Source: Candidatus Eisenbacteria bacterium
GTDB taxonomy: Bacteria > Eisenbacteria > RBG-16-71-46 > SZUA-252
DNA length: 53,731 nucleotides
Direction: 5' to 3'
Assembly: GCA_005893305.1 (NCBI GenBank)
Contig: VBOZ01000002.1
Span: forward strand, 1,285-55,015
A program made the position numbers and the translations under genes. The notes beneath the pieces were generated by a model that was not told where the DNA came from, ran no database searches, and saw only the letters and a list, made by a program, of their open reading frames with translations. This document shows positions 40,031 through 48,126 of this stretch, one piece after another (position 1 is the first letter of the stretch; each line of letters begins with the position of its first letter).

Positions 40031-42127
40031 GTGAGCTCCCTCGATCGGCTGGCCGTGGCGCCTGCCCCCGGCGCGACCGGTGCCGAGCATCGGCCCCGGC
40101 GGTACGGCGAGGACCGCCTCCACCTTCTCGTCCGCGACCCGCGGTGCGTCTTTGTGACCTGGGAGATCTCTCCGGCGCTCGCGGCGCTCGCCTCGGAGCG
40201 GGCGCGCGAGGAGAGGGCGCCCATCCGGTATCAGATCCGCGTCGAGCGGATCGAGGGCAAGGAAGCGGCAACCAAGGCCAGGGCATCGGCGGCCGGGGAA
40301 CCAGTGGCCGGGGAAGCAGTGGCCACGGTCGACCTCCCGAACGCGCTCGGGGACGACGGCTGGTACGTCGATCTTCCGACCTCGGGGGGAAACGTCCGCG
40401 CCGTGCTGGGGGTTGCTCTCCCGAGCGGCTTTCATACGCTCCTCTTCTCGCGGTGGGCGGCGGTGCCGCCCGAGGGCCCGAGCCTCGAGGAAGGGCGCTT
40501 GGACGCGAACGTCTCGGCGGCGGAGACGGCGCCAATCTCGAATCCCGACCGTTCCGGATATCTTTCAATCCTGCTCCACGCGCACTTGCCGTTCATCCGG
40601 CATCCCGAATACGAGGACTCGCTCGAAGAGCGCTGGCTGGACGAAGCGCTCATCGAAAGCTATCTCCCGCTCCTCCGCATGCTCGAAGGCCGCGCCGAGA
40701 GGCGCGCGCCGGGGCGGATCACCATCTCGCTCTCCCCGACCCTTCTCGCGATGCTCGAAGATCCGCTCCTTCGCCGGCGATTCGCGAAGCGGCTGGAGCA
40801 GCTCACCACGCTCGCCGATCGGGACGTAGCCCGCTATCGGGGCGATTCCCGATTCGGTCCGCTGGCCGAGCACTACGCCGAACGCTTCCGCGCCGCCCGC
40901 GTTCAGTACGAGGAGCGCTATCGCCGCGATGTCGCGGCCGCATTCCGGGAGGTGGAGGCGAGCGGCGTCGCGCGCCTCATCACGTGCGGGGCGACGCACG
41001 GCTTCCTTCCGCTCATGGATCTGCGCGAGCCGTCCTGGCGCGCGCAGCTCGGCGCCGCGGTCCGTGAGTTCGAGCGCCAGATCGGGCACCGCCCCGAGGG
41101 GATGTGGCTTCCCGAGTGCGGTTACGCACCGGGCGTGGAAGCGGTCCTGGCGGAACTCGGCGTCCGCTATTTCGCCGTCGACTCCCACGCGATCGAGCAC
41201 GCGCGCCCGCGGCCGGGGGCGGGGACCTACGCGCCGCTCCATGTCGGGGCCGGCGTCTTCGCCATCGGGCGCGATGCCGAGTCATCGCGGCAGGTCTGGT
41301 CTTCGACGGAGGGTTATCCGGGCGACCCTGACTACCGCGAGTACTACCGCGACCAGGGATTCGATCTGCCGCTGGAGGAGGTCCGAGAGTTTCTTCCGTC
41401 GGGGGGGACCCGGACCCACCTCGGGCTCAAGTACCACCGGATCACCGACCGGCGATTTCCTCACCGCGAGCCGTACGATCCCGAGACGGCGCTCGAGCGC
41501 GTTCGAGCGCACGCGGCGCACTTCGTCCGCGGCCGCGAAGAGCAGGCGCGGGGCGCGGCCCGGGGCATCGGGCAGGCCGCCTTCATGCTGGCCCCCTACG
41601 ACGCGGAGCTGTTCGGGCACTGGTGGTACGAAGGGCCGGAGTGGCTGGACCTGGTGCTCGACGGGATCGGGGCCTCCGACGTGCTGGACGCCACGGATCC
41701 CCTCGATGCGATTCGGCGGCTGCCCCGGGTCCACGCGGGGAGCCCTCACCTGTCAAGCTGGGGAGAGGGAGGCTACTGCGCGGTCTGGCTCGACCCAGTC
41801 AACGACTGGATCTATAAGCCGCTTCTTCGCGCGGCCGAGACGATGCGGGTCCTGGCCAAGGAGGGCGACCGTGGGGAACCGGCCAGAGCGCGCGCGCTCA
41901 AGCAGGCGGGACGCGAGCTCCTCCTCGCTCAGGCCAGCGATTGGGCCTTCATCATGAAGACGGGGACGCTCGTCCCGTACGCCCGCCGGCGCACGGAGGA
42001 GCACCTCGACCGGTTCGAGAGGCTGGCGACGGCGCTCCGCGGGGGAACGATCGACGAGGCGGAAGTCGCTGGAATGGAAGAGCGGTACGGCCTTTTTCCG
42101 GATCTAGACCCCGGGCTTTTCGCTTGA
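40031..42127 (+). CDS. GH57 1,4-alpha-glucan branching enzyme fused to a DUF4912 domain
   Basis: 698 residues, no signal peptide. The first ~160 residues look like DUF4912 (RLHLLVRDPRCVFVTWEIS, then VDLPTSGGNVRAVLG), perhaps a carbohydrate-related module. From about residue 180 it is a GH57/DUF1957 enzyme: LHAHLPFIRHPEYEDSLEERW, then ITCGATHGFLPL, the nucleophile Glu362 in GMWLPECGY, the acid Asp524 in LAPYDAELFGHWWYEGP, and the helical C-terminal part. These match alpha-1,6-branching enzymes of glycogen synthesis; amylase-type activity cannot be excluded. GTG 40031 with AAAGGA upstream. A promoter-like TTGACA overlaps its stop codon. Confidence 0.88.
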   Translation: MSSLDRLAVAPAPGATGAEHRPRRYGEDRLHLLVRDPRCVFVTWEISPALAALASERAREERAPIRYQIRVERIEGKEAATKARASAAGEPVAGEAVATVDLPNALGDDGWYVDLPTSGGNVRAVLGVALPSGFHTLLFSRWAAVPPEGPSLEEGRLDANVSAAETAPISNPDRSGYLSILLHAHLPFIRHPEYEDSLEERWLDEALIESYLPLLRMLEGRAERRAPGRITISLSPTLLAMLEDPLLRRRFAKRLEQLTTLADRDVARYRGDSRFGPLAEHYAERFRAARVQYEERYRRDVAAAFREVEASGVARLITCGATHGFLPLMDLREPSWRAQLGAAVREFERQIGHRPEGMWLPECGYAPGVEAVLAELGVRYFAVDSHAIEHARPRPGAGTYAPLHVGAGVFAIGRDAESSRQVWSSTEGYPGDPDYREYYRDQGFDLPLEEVREFLPSGGTRTHLGLKYHRITDRRFPHREPYDPETALERVRAHAAHFVRGREEQARGAARGIGQAAFMLAPYDAELFGHWWYEGPEWLDLVLDGIGASDVLDATDPLDAIRRLPRVHAGSPHLSSWGEGGYCAVWLDPVNDWIYKPLLRAAETMRVLAKEGDRGEPARARALKQAGRELLLAQASDWAFIMKTGTLVPYARRRTEEHLDRFERLATALRGGTIDEAEVAGMEERYGLFPDLDPGLFA
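40291..40320 (+). repeat. Two tandem 15-bp units in the DUF4912 part
   Basis: GGCCGGGGAACCAGT is followed directly by GGCCGGGGAAGCAGT (one mismatch). In frame they encode AGEPV and AGEAV, forming an alanine/glycine-rich insert in the DUF4912 domain of the branching enzyme; likely recent slippage. Confidence 0.85.
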
Positions 42128-42151
42128 CAGTGGTGCGCGCCTCTTCATACT
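42124..42151 (+). promoter_or_regulatory. Putative sigma-70-type promoter before the EB_dh-like lipoprotein gene
   Basis: A perfect -35 box TTGACA (42124-42129) and a -10-like CATACT (42146-42151, 4 of 6 matches) are 16 bases apart, 44 bases before the ATG at 42196. The -35 overlaps the stop codon of the branching-enzyme gene. Seen in sequence; use as a promoter is inferred. Confidence 0.5.
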
Positions 42152-42195
42152 CTACGGCAGTTCCCCCCCAGGTCCGAATGATCCGAGGAGTCCAG

Positions 42196-43404
42196 ATGTT
42201 TCGCGCGCGCCTCATCCGAGCAGGGATTCTTTTTGCCGTCGCCGCCGCGGGAACGACCTCGTGCGGCAAGACCCAATTCACGCAGCCCAATCTCAAGACC
42301 GGCGTCGTCTCGGTGCAGGGGTTCGAGCAATATTTGAACTCGGCGCAGAAGGAGTCGCGAGAGCTCCTCATCGACGGCCGCGTGACCAACATCGAGTGGG
42401 ACCTGACCGGGAATCCGTCCGTCGTCCTCCTCGAGGGCGGGGCCGGCGGAAACTACTACGTGCTCGTTCGAAGCCTCTGGACGCTCGACAAGTTCGGCGA
42501 GACCGACGGGTTCTACCTGCTCCTCGAGTGGCCGGACCGGATCGAGAACCGTCTGGAACAGCCGCTCGTCACGAGCGCGGACGTGCTCTCCGACACGGGC
42601 GACACCCTCATCGATTGCTCGAGCGACGCGCTCATCCGGGAAAGCTCCTGGTCGCGGTCCCCGCTGAAGGAAGATCAACTGTCGATCGAGCTCTTTTCCG
42701 ACTCCCTCGGCTCCTATCCCGCGGACGTTTGGCGGTGGGGAGCGGAGACGACCGATCCCTGCACCCCCGTCAACGGATCGGAATTCACCGGGGCGATCAC
42801 GGACGGCGACACGCTGGGTTCCACGACCCACCCCGCCGCCGGCTACCTGGAGGACCTCTACGACGTGGGAGGCGGGCCCGTCCGCGACCAGGGGAGCTGG
42901 ACCTACATCTTCGACAACCACAACCCCGGATCGAACGTTCCTCTCTTCATCACCTCGAAGGGGTCACGCGACAGCAGGCTGAATCGCGCCAAGCCGACGG
43001 CCTACGTCCTGTGGCATTCGGTCGAGAAGCCCTTCCAGGCGTGCGAAAACGGTCATCCGCCGGACAATCCGATTCGCGAGGACGACGCGAGCGTAAGGGA
43101 CAAGAGCTGGAATCCCGGGGATTATGTTCCGGCCTTCAGCACCAGCATGCCCACGGAAAGCCAACGCGACGTGATCGGCAAGGGCCAGTGGCTCGCGGGG
43201 AAATGGGCTCTCGAAGTGAGGCGTGATCTCACGACGCTATATCAGCCGCCCGACGTAAACGGTGTGCGTCAGGCTCCAATACCGCGTCTCGACGACGTGC
43301 AGCTCGTGCCTGGCCGCAGGTACATGATGCGGATCTCGATCTACGACGGCACCACCAAAGCGACCAGCCGGTCGCAGTTATTCCCCATCTACCTGAGGCC
43401 GTGA
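42196..43404 (+). CDS. Lipoprotein with ethylbenzene-dehydrogenase-like (EB_dh) haem-binding domain
   Basis: 402 residues. The signal sequence ends in the lipobox-like TTSC, so the mature protein is probably lipid-anchored. The rest follows the EB_dh pattern: LIDGRVTNIEWDL, a short strand-rich YYVLVRSLWT, then SPLKEDQLSIELF, DVWRWGAETT, GKGQWLAGKWALEVRRDL and DDVQLVPGRRYMMRISIYDG. In known members this domain binds haem b as the gamma subunit of ethylbenzene or selenate dehydrogenases; here no catalytic subunit is near, so electron transfer is only a possibility. ATG 42196 is preferred to 42178 because CGAGGAG is 5 bases before it. A putative barrel protein follows after 13 bases. Confidence 0.75.
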   Translation: MFRARLIRAGILFAVAAAGTTSCGKTQFTQPNLKTGVVSVQGFEQYLNSAQKESRELLIDGRVTNIEWDLTGNPSVVLLEGGAGGNYYVLVRSLWTLDKFGETDGFYLLLEWPDRIENRLEQPLVTSADVLSDTGDTLIDCSSDALIRESSWSRSPLKEDQLSIELFSDSLGSYPADVWRWGAETTDPCTPVNGSEFTGAITDGDTLGSTTHPAAGYLEDLYDVGGGPVRDQGSWTYIFDNHNPGSNVPLFITSKGSRDSRLNRAKPTAYVLWHSVEKPFQACENGHPPDNPIREDDASVRDKSWNPGDYVPAFSTSMPTESQRDVIGKGQWLAGKWALEVRRDLTTLYQPPDVNGVRQAPIPRLDDVQLVPGRRYMMRISIYDGTTKATSRSQLFPIYLRP

Positions 43405-43417
43405 GCCCGACCTCCGA

Positions 43418-45025
43418 ATGACATCTACGGCCAGTCCCGCCAAGGGCCGCGCGATCGCGACGGACGCCCTGCCGTATTGCCGGCCGGCGTTCCTGCTGCT
43501 GCTCTCCCTCGCGTTGCTCCACCCTTCGCCCGCCCGCGCGCAGGTCGCCGATGCCTGGCTTCGCTACACGCCGGTGGAAGCTTACGCGGGCAATCGATCC
43601 ACGCGCCTCGACGGGATGGGATCGATGGAGGTCGCGGTCGAAGACGACCGGAACCTGATCGATCCCTATCATTACGGCCGAAACCCGGCCGCGCTCCTGA
43701 TGTCCCGCGACACCTCCGCCGTCGTGATCCCGACCAGCTATCAGAATTTCGACGATCGCTACTACGGCATGGGCCACAGCGCCGTGGGGCGCTCCGCGGG
43801 ATTCCACGGCGAGTTCCGGCCGAATTCCAAGTGGGGGATGGCCGCAGATTTCGATTACGGATCGCTCAACGCGAGCCGCCATGACCTCTGTCCCTCCCCG
43901 GACGACTGCCGCTTCATCCGCGATTTCGATCTGCCCGTGGCCCCTCAGATGGCCCCCGTCACGGGCGATCGGACGTTTGCCGCGGGCGTGCAGACCCCGC
44001 TGGCCACCGTGACCTATGCCCGGAACTTCTTTTCGAACGTGACGCTCGGGGCTCGCTTCGGCTTCCGGCACGAAAAGGAGAACCGGCGCATCCGCGAGCC
44101 GTACGATCTCGACGTGGCCAGCGATGCCACCGAGTTTACTGGCGGCGCCATCTATCCGTTGCCGATCTGGGGCGGATCGGCCACGCTCTCAGGCTTTGCC
44201 GGGTACTTGCGTCACCGGGTCGTGGGCCGGAGTCAGTCGGCGCTCAACGACGACGAATACGCTTGGGATCGTCCGCAGGTCAGCTACGGCGGCGCGATCC
44301 ACGTGAGCCGGGGCAGATGGCTCCAGGGGATCGTCGACGGCCGCCACCGCTCCTTCGACGGGGAAGAGGTCGCGCGCGTCAATTGGGCCCCCCAGTTCTT
44401 CATGAATCCGAACCCCTCGGAGAACGACCAGGCGAACGTGTTCAAGAAGGACTGGTCCGCCTTCCTGAGCGGGTTGCGGCACAACGAGGGAAGCACGCGA
44501 TGGCTGATTGGGCTCCCGGCGCACATTCATCTGGGTCTCAGCTATGCCTATTACCGCGAATACGAGTGGATCCACCCCAACGAGGTCGTCCTTCCGACCG
44601 TCGAGACGCTCGACGTGAGGCGCGCCGGCTACCGTTTCGCGAGCGGCTTCTCGGTGGGCGGTCCCGACCAAGGCTTGGTCGCGGTGGAAGCGCGAATCGC
44701 TCGGGAGTTCCGCCAGGACTTCACGAACCAGCTCCCGGATATCTCCCCCCTCACTTATACCTATCACTTCGGCGCCGAGTATCCGGTGCGGCCGCGCTTC
44801 CCGCTGCGTGGGGGAGTCGAGCTGATCCGCCACGACCCCAACTCGACCGACGCCAACGCGCCCGTGAAGGGGATCGGCGTGACCGCGGGCGCCGGGTATT
44901 TCGGGGGCGGCGCGCGGATCGATCTCGCGTACTCGCACTACCACTTCCATTCCTCGCCGGGCGATCCGTCCGAAGAGATCGGCTTCGGCGACCGCATGAC
45001 GCTTACCATCCAGCGCCTCTTCTAA
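43418..45025 (+). CDS. Putative outer-membrane beta-barrel protein
   Basis: Not recognised as a named family. 535 residues with a signal peptide (hydrophobic AFLLLLSLALLHPSPARAQ after a longer polar n-region). The mature part has alternating hydrophobic/polar strands and many aromatic residues (YYGMGHSAVGRSAGFHGEF, TVTYARNFFSNVTLGARFGF, AHIHLGLSYAYYREYEW), and ends LTIQRLF with a terminal phenylalanine, the usual signal for BAM-dependent barrels. No CxxCH haem motif and no TonB plug. ATG 43418. It follows the EB_dh-like lipoprotein by 13 bases and may work with it. Confidence 0.7.
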   Translation: MTSTASPAKGRAIATDALPYCRPAFLLLLSLALLHPSPARAQVADAWLRYTPVEAYAGNRSTRLDGMGSMEVAVEDDRNLIDPYHYGRNPAALLMSRDTSAVVIPTSYQNFDDRYYGMGHSAVGRSAGFHGEFRPNSKWGMAADFDYGSLNASRHDLCPSPDDCRFIRDFDLPVAPQMAPVTGDRTFAAGVQTPLATVTYARNFFSNVTLGARFGFRHEKENRRIREPYDLDVASDATEFTGGAIYPLPIWGGSATLSGFAGYLRHRVVGRSQSALNDDEYAWDRPQVSYGGAIHVSRGRWLQGIVDGRHRSFDGEEVARVNWAPQFFMNPNPSENDQANVFKKDWSAFLSGLRHNEGSTRWLIGLPAHIHLGLSYAYYREYEWIHPNEVVLPTVETLDVRRAGYRFASGFSVGGPDQGLVAVEARIAREFRQDFTNQLPDISPLTYTYHFGAEYPVRPRFPLRGGVELIRHDPNSTDANAPVKGIGVTAGAGYFGGGARIDLAYSHYHFHSSPGDPSEEIGFGDRMTLTIQRLF

Positions 45026-45047
45026 CCGCGGGGCGCCGCCTTCCGCG

Positions 45048-46496
45048 ATGAAGGATCTCGCCCACCTCGCTCTCGACACGGCCGTCGCGCGCGGCGCCGA
45101 GTTCGCGGACGTCCGGTTCCTCGAATCGGAGCGTGAAGACCTCCAAGTCAAGGACGGACAGGTTGGCGGCGTCGATCGCTCGGAGACGCGCGGGATCGGA
45201 GTTCGCGTTCTCCACCGGGGCGCCTGGGGCTACGCGGGCAGCGACGTGCTCACCCGGCAAGGCGTGGAGGCGTGCGCGGCCCACGCCGTCGCGCTGGCGC
45301 GGGCGAGCGCAACCGTCCGACGCGAGCCGGTCATCCTCGCCCCCGAGCCGCCGCGTCGCGCCACGTGGAGCTCCGACTGCGCCATCGATCCCTTCTCCGT
45401 GCCGCTCGAGAGGAAGCTCGACCTCCTGTTCCGCGTGGATGAGGCGCTGCGCCGCGTGAAGGGCGTCTCGATCGCCGAGGGGTTTCTCACCTTCGTCCGG
45501 AAGCGCCAGCTCTTCCTGAGCTCGGAGGGCTCCGAGATCGATCAGACCACCACCCGATCCGGCGGCGGCTACAGCGCCACGGCGATCTCGGGTGGCGAGG
45601 TCCAGAAGCGGAGCTTTCCCCAGAATGACGGGCAGCACCAGACGCTCGGCTTCGAGTTCATCGAATCGGTTCCCTGGGTGGAGAACGCGACCCGCGTCGG
45701 GGAAGAAGCGGTCGCGCTCTTGACGGCGGATCCCTGCCCCGGCGGGGAAGCCGACATCATTCTCGAGGGCTCCCAGCTCGCGCTCCAGATCCACGAGTCG
45801 GTGGGCCATCCCTCGGAGCTCGACCGCGTCCTGGGCATGGAGGCGAACTACGCGGGGACCAGCTTCCTCACGCTCGACCGTCTCGGGACGCTCCAGTTCG
45901 GATCGGGGATCGTGAACCTCGTGGCCGACGCCACGCTCCCCCACGGTCTGTCGACCTTCGGGTTCGACGACGAGGGCGTTGAGGCCCAGCGCTGGCACAT
46001 CGTGAAGGACGGCCTCTTTTCTGGATACCTGACCTCGCGCGAATTGGCGGGTCGCGTCGGAGAAGGGCGGAGCCGCGGCTGCGTGCGATCCGACGGTTGG
46101 CACCACATTCCGATGATCCGCATGGTGAATCTGGGCCTGATACCCGGGAAGGGATCGCTTGAGGATCTCCTGGCCGACACCGACCGCGGCATCTACATGG
46201 AGACGAATCGGAGCTGGAGCATCGATCAGCTTCGGTACAACTTCCAGTTCAAGACCGAGATCGCCTGGGAAATCCGGAAGGGCCGCCGCGTGCGGATGCT
46301 GCGCAATCCCACGTACCAGGGCATCACGACGAAATTCTGGAATTCGTGCGACTTCATCTGCGGGCCCGAGGCATGGGCGCCCTGGGGCGTGACAAACTGC
46401 GGGAAGGGACAGCCCGGCCAGGTCGCGGAGATGACGCATGGCGCGGCCCCGGCGCGATTCCGCGGAGTCCGCGTCGGCGTGGGCTACGATGACTAG
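45048..46496 (+). CDS. tldD: TldD-type metalloprotease
   Basis: 482-residue subunit of the TldD/TldE peptidase, cytosolic. The zinc site HExxxH is HESVGH (His249, Glu250, His254) in ALQIHESVGHPSELDR; the third-ligand cysteine region is CGKGQPGQ near the C-terminus. The N-terminal domain shows ADVRFLESEREDLQVKDG and SETRGIGVRVL, typical of the family. TldD/E degrades unfolded peptides and matures some ribosomal peptides (microcin B17) in E. coli. The ATG at 45048 lies 22 bases after the barrel gene. The end overlaps tldE by 8 bases. Confidence 0.95.
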   Translation: MKDLAHLALDTAVARGAEFADVRFLESEREDLQVKDGQVGGVDRSETRGIGVRVLHRGAWGYAGSDVLTRQGVEACAAHAVALARASATVRREPVILAPEPPRRATWSSDCAIDPFSVPLERKLDLLFRVDEALRRVKGVSIAEGFLTFVRKRQLFLSSEGSEIDQTTTRSGGGYSATAISGGEVQKRSFPQNDGQHQTLGFEFIESVPWVENATRVGEEAVALLTADPCPGGEADIILEGSQLALQIHESVGHPSELDRVLGMEANYAGTSFLTLDRLGTLQFGSGIVNLVADATLPHGLSTFGFDDEGVEAQRWHIVKDGLFSGYLTSRELAGRVGEGRSRGCVRSDGWHHIPMIRMVNLGLIPGKGSLEDLLADTDRGIYMETNRSWSIDQLRYNFQFKTEIAWEIRKGRRVRMLRNPTYQGITTKFWNSCDFICGPEAWAPWGVTNCGKGQPGQVAEMTHGAAPARFRGVRVGVGYDD

Positions 46497-47835
46497 GGAC
46501 GAGGCGCGGTCGGTTCTCGAGCAGGCGCTGAGCGTCGTCGGCGAAGGGGAGGCCGAGGTCGCCCTCGGCGGCGGCACGAGCCACCTGACGCGCTTCGCCA
46601 ACAACGAGGTGACCCAGAACGTATCGGAGCGCCGGTTCGTGCTCTCGATGCGGGTCGTGCTGGGGAAGCGTACCGGCCGCGCGAGCGGGAACGATCTGAG
46701 TCGAGCAGGCGCGGAGCGTTTGGCCCGGGCCGCGACGGCGGCGGCGCGACTCCAGCCCGAGATCCCCGACCTCCTTCCTCTCCCGGGTCCCCAGACCTAC
46801 CGCACCGTCGACGCGGACGACGAGGCGACGGGCCGTCTCGGGCCGGAGGAGCGCGCGCGCGAGGTCGGCCGCGCCGTGGAGCGCTGCGTCAAGGCCGGCG
46901 TCACCGCAGCCGGGATCTACGAGACGGGGCGGGGAACGATCGGCGAGTACGGCGAGCTGGACACGCTCGCGATCGCGAACAGCCGCGGGCTCTTCGCTTA
47001 CCACCTCGGGACCGACGCCGCGTTTCGAATCTCGGCCCTCGACGGCGCCGCCTCCGGATGGGCCGCGAGGGAAAGCTACCGGGCCGGCGACATCGATGGA
47101 GAGGCGCTCGCGGCGCGCGCCGCCGACAAGACGATCCGCTCGCGCGATCCGGTCTCCTGGGATCCAGGGCGCTACACCGTCGTGCTCGAGCCCGATGCCG
47201 TCGCGGATCTTCTCACCGACATGTCGTGGATCTCGGTGGGTGCGCTCGCGGTGCAGGAAGGTCGGAGCTTTCTCTCCGGACGGATCGGGCAGCGCGTCGT
47301 CGGGGAAAACATCACCCTGAGGGACGATCCGTACCATCCGCTCCACCGCGGCTCCCCGTTCGACGCCGAGGGGATGCCGACGCAGCCGACGACGATCATC
47401 GAACGGGGCGTGGCGAAGACGCCGGTGTACGACCGGCAGACCGCCGCCAAGGATGGGCGCGAGTCGACCGGCCACGGGCTCCCGGTTCCGAATACGATCG
47501 GCCCCCTGGCCCATCATCTCGTGCTGGAGGGTGGGAGCGGCCCGGCCGAGGACCTGATCCGGGGAATCGACCGGGGCCTCTGGGTCACGCGCGTCTGGTA
47601 CACGAACGTGGTCGACCCCAAAACCGTGACCTTGACCGGAATGACCCGCGACGGCCTCTTCGCGATCGAGAAAGGGAAGATCACGCGGGCGGTCCGTAAC
47701 TTCCGATTCAACCAGAGCGTCGTCCAGATGCTGAACGAGGTCGAGGCCATGTCGGCCCCCGAGCGGGCGGGGGGCGTGGTCTGTCCGGGGCTCCGCGTCC
47801 GGAATTTTCATATGTCGAGCGTCACCGAGTTTTGA
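46489..47835 (+). CDS. pmbA: TldE/PmbA-type protein, partner of TldD
   Basis: 448 residues. It has the same fold as TldD but lacks HExxxH: where TldD has the zinc site, it reads EPDAVADLLTDMSWIS. RFANNEVTQNVSERRFVLSMRVVL at the start is characteristic (in parts: RFANNEVTQNV, then MRVVLGKRTG). The C-terminal QMLNEVEAMSAPER is in the position of the TldE-like tail. Overlap of 8 bases with tldD (ATG 46489) gives balanced production of the heterodimer. The non-catalytic subunit closes the substrate channel in the known complex. Confidence 0.93.
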   Translation: MTRDEARSVLEQALSVVGEGEAEVALGGGTSHLTRFANNEVTQNVSERRFVLSMRVVLGKRTGRASGNDLSRAGAERLARAATAAARLQPEIPDLLPLPGPQTYRTVDADDEATGRLGPEERAREVGRAVERCVKAGVTAAGIYETGRGTIGEYGELDTLAIANSRGLFAYHLGTDAAFRISALDGAASGWAARESYRAGDIDGEALAARAADKTIRSRDPVSWDPGRYTVVLEPDAVADLLTDMSWISVGALAVQEGRSFLSGRIGQRVVGENITLRDDPYHPLHRGSPFDAEGMPTQPTTIIERGVAKTPVYDRQTAAKDGRESTGHGLPVPNTIGPLAHHLVLEGGSGPAEDLIRGIDRGLWVTRVWYTNVVDPKTVTLTGMTRDGLFAIEKGKITRAVRNFRFNQSVVQMLNEVEAMSAPERAGGVVCPGLRVRNFHMSSVTEF

Positions 47836-47844
47836 AAAAAGGGC

Positions 47845-47872
47845 TTGCGGGAACGCGAAACCTGGATATACT
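47845..47872 (+). promoter_or_regulatory. Possible upstream promoter in the tldE-TonB receptor gap
   Basis: TTGCGG (47845-47850) and TATACT (47867-47872, 5 of 6 to TATAAT) are 16 bases apart. Together with the stronger pair at 48048-48076 this could give the TonB receptor gene a long leader. The -35 is weak, so this is a guess. The rest of the 291-base gap (47836-48126) holds an inverted repeat, three C-runs and no convincing gene. Confidence 0.3.
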
Positions 47873-47907
47873 TCATTCGTAAGGGCTCTATGTGCCTAAG
47901 CCCCCAT

Positions 47908-47934
47908 CGGTTTCAAGAGTCCCCCCCGAAACCG
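47908..47934 (+). other. Inverted repeat CGGTTTC / GAAACCG
   Basis: A perfect 7-bp stem (47908-47914 with 47928-47934) encloses a 13-base loop ending in seven Cs. It lies between the two promoter-like pairs before the TonB receptor gene. No T-run follows, so it is unlikely to be a simple intrinsic terminator; it may be an RNA leader hairpin or a protein-binding site. Confidence 0.45.
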
Positions 47935-48047
47935 GCTCTAGCTCCCCCCATCCGCCGACGATGTTTTTCTCGGGTCAACTATCGACATTTCCTCGCCGCG
48001 GTGTCGCGGTACAGCGGGTCCAAGCAAGCCTGTTGCAACAAATTGGC

Positions 48048-48076
48048 TTGACTTGACCGGCCAAAGGCGGCATAAA
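48048..48076 (+). promoter_or_regulatory. Putative sigma-70-type promoter of the TonB receptor gene
   Basis: TTGACT (48048-48053, 5 of 6) and CATAAA (48071-48076, 4 of 6) are separated by 17 bases, about 50 bases before the ATG at 48127. A second TTGACC overlaps at 48053-48058 but its spacing to the -10 is too short. Confidence 0.5.
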
Positions 48077-48126
48077 GTAATGACCCCAACGTGATGGCAC
48101 AGCCGACGAAAGGAGCGCTCCACGCC

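Noticed and set aside
47845-48051. Small open frame of 68 codons (TTG start) between tldE and the TonB receptor gene
   Set aside because: No recognisable product, non-ATG start on top of a promoter-like region and composition of an untranslated leader.
48044-48058. TTGGCTTGACTTGACC as a sigma-54 promoter
   Set aside because: Spacing between GG and GC is wrong; a sigma-70-type reading fits better.
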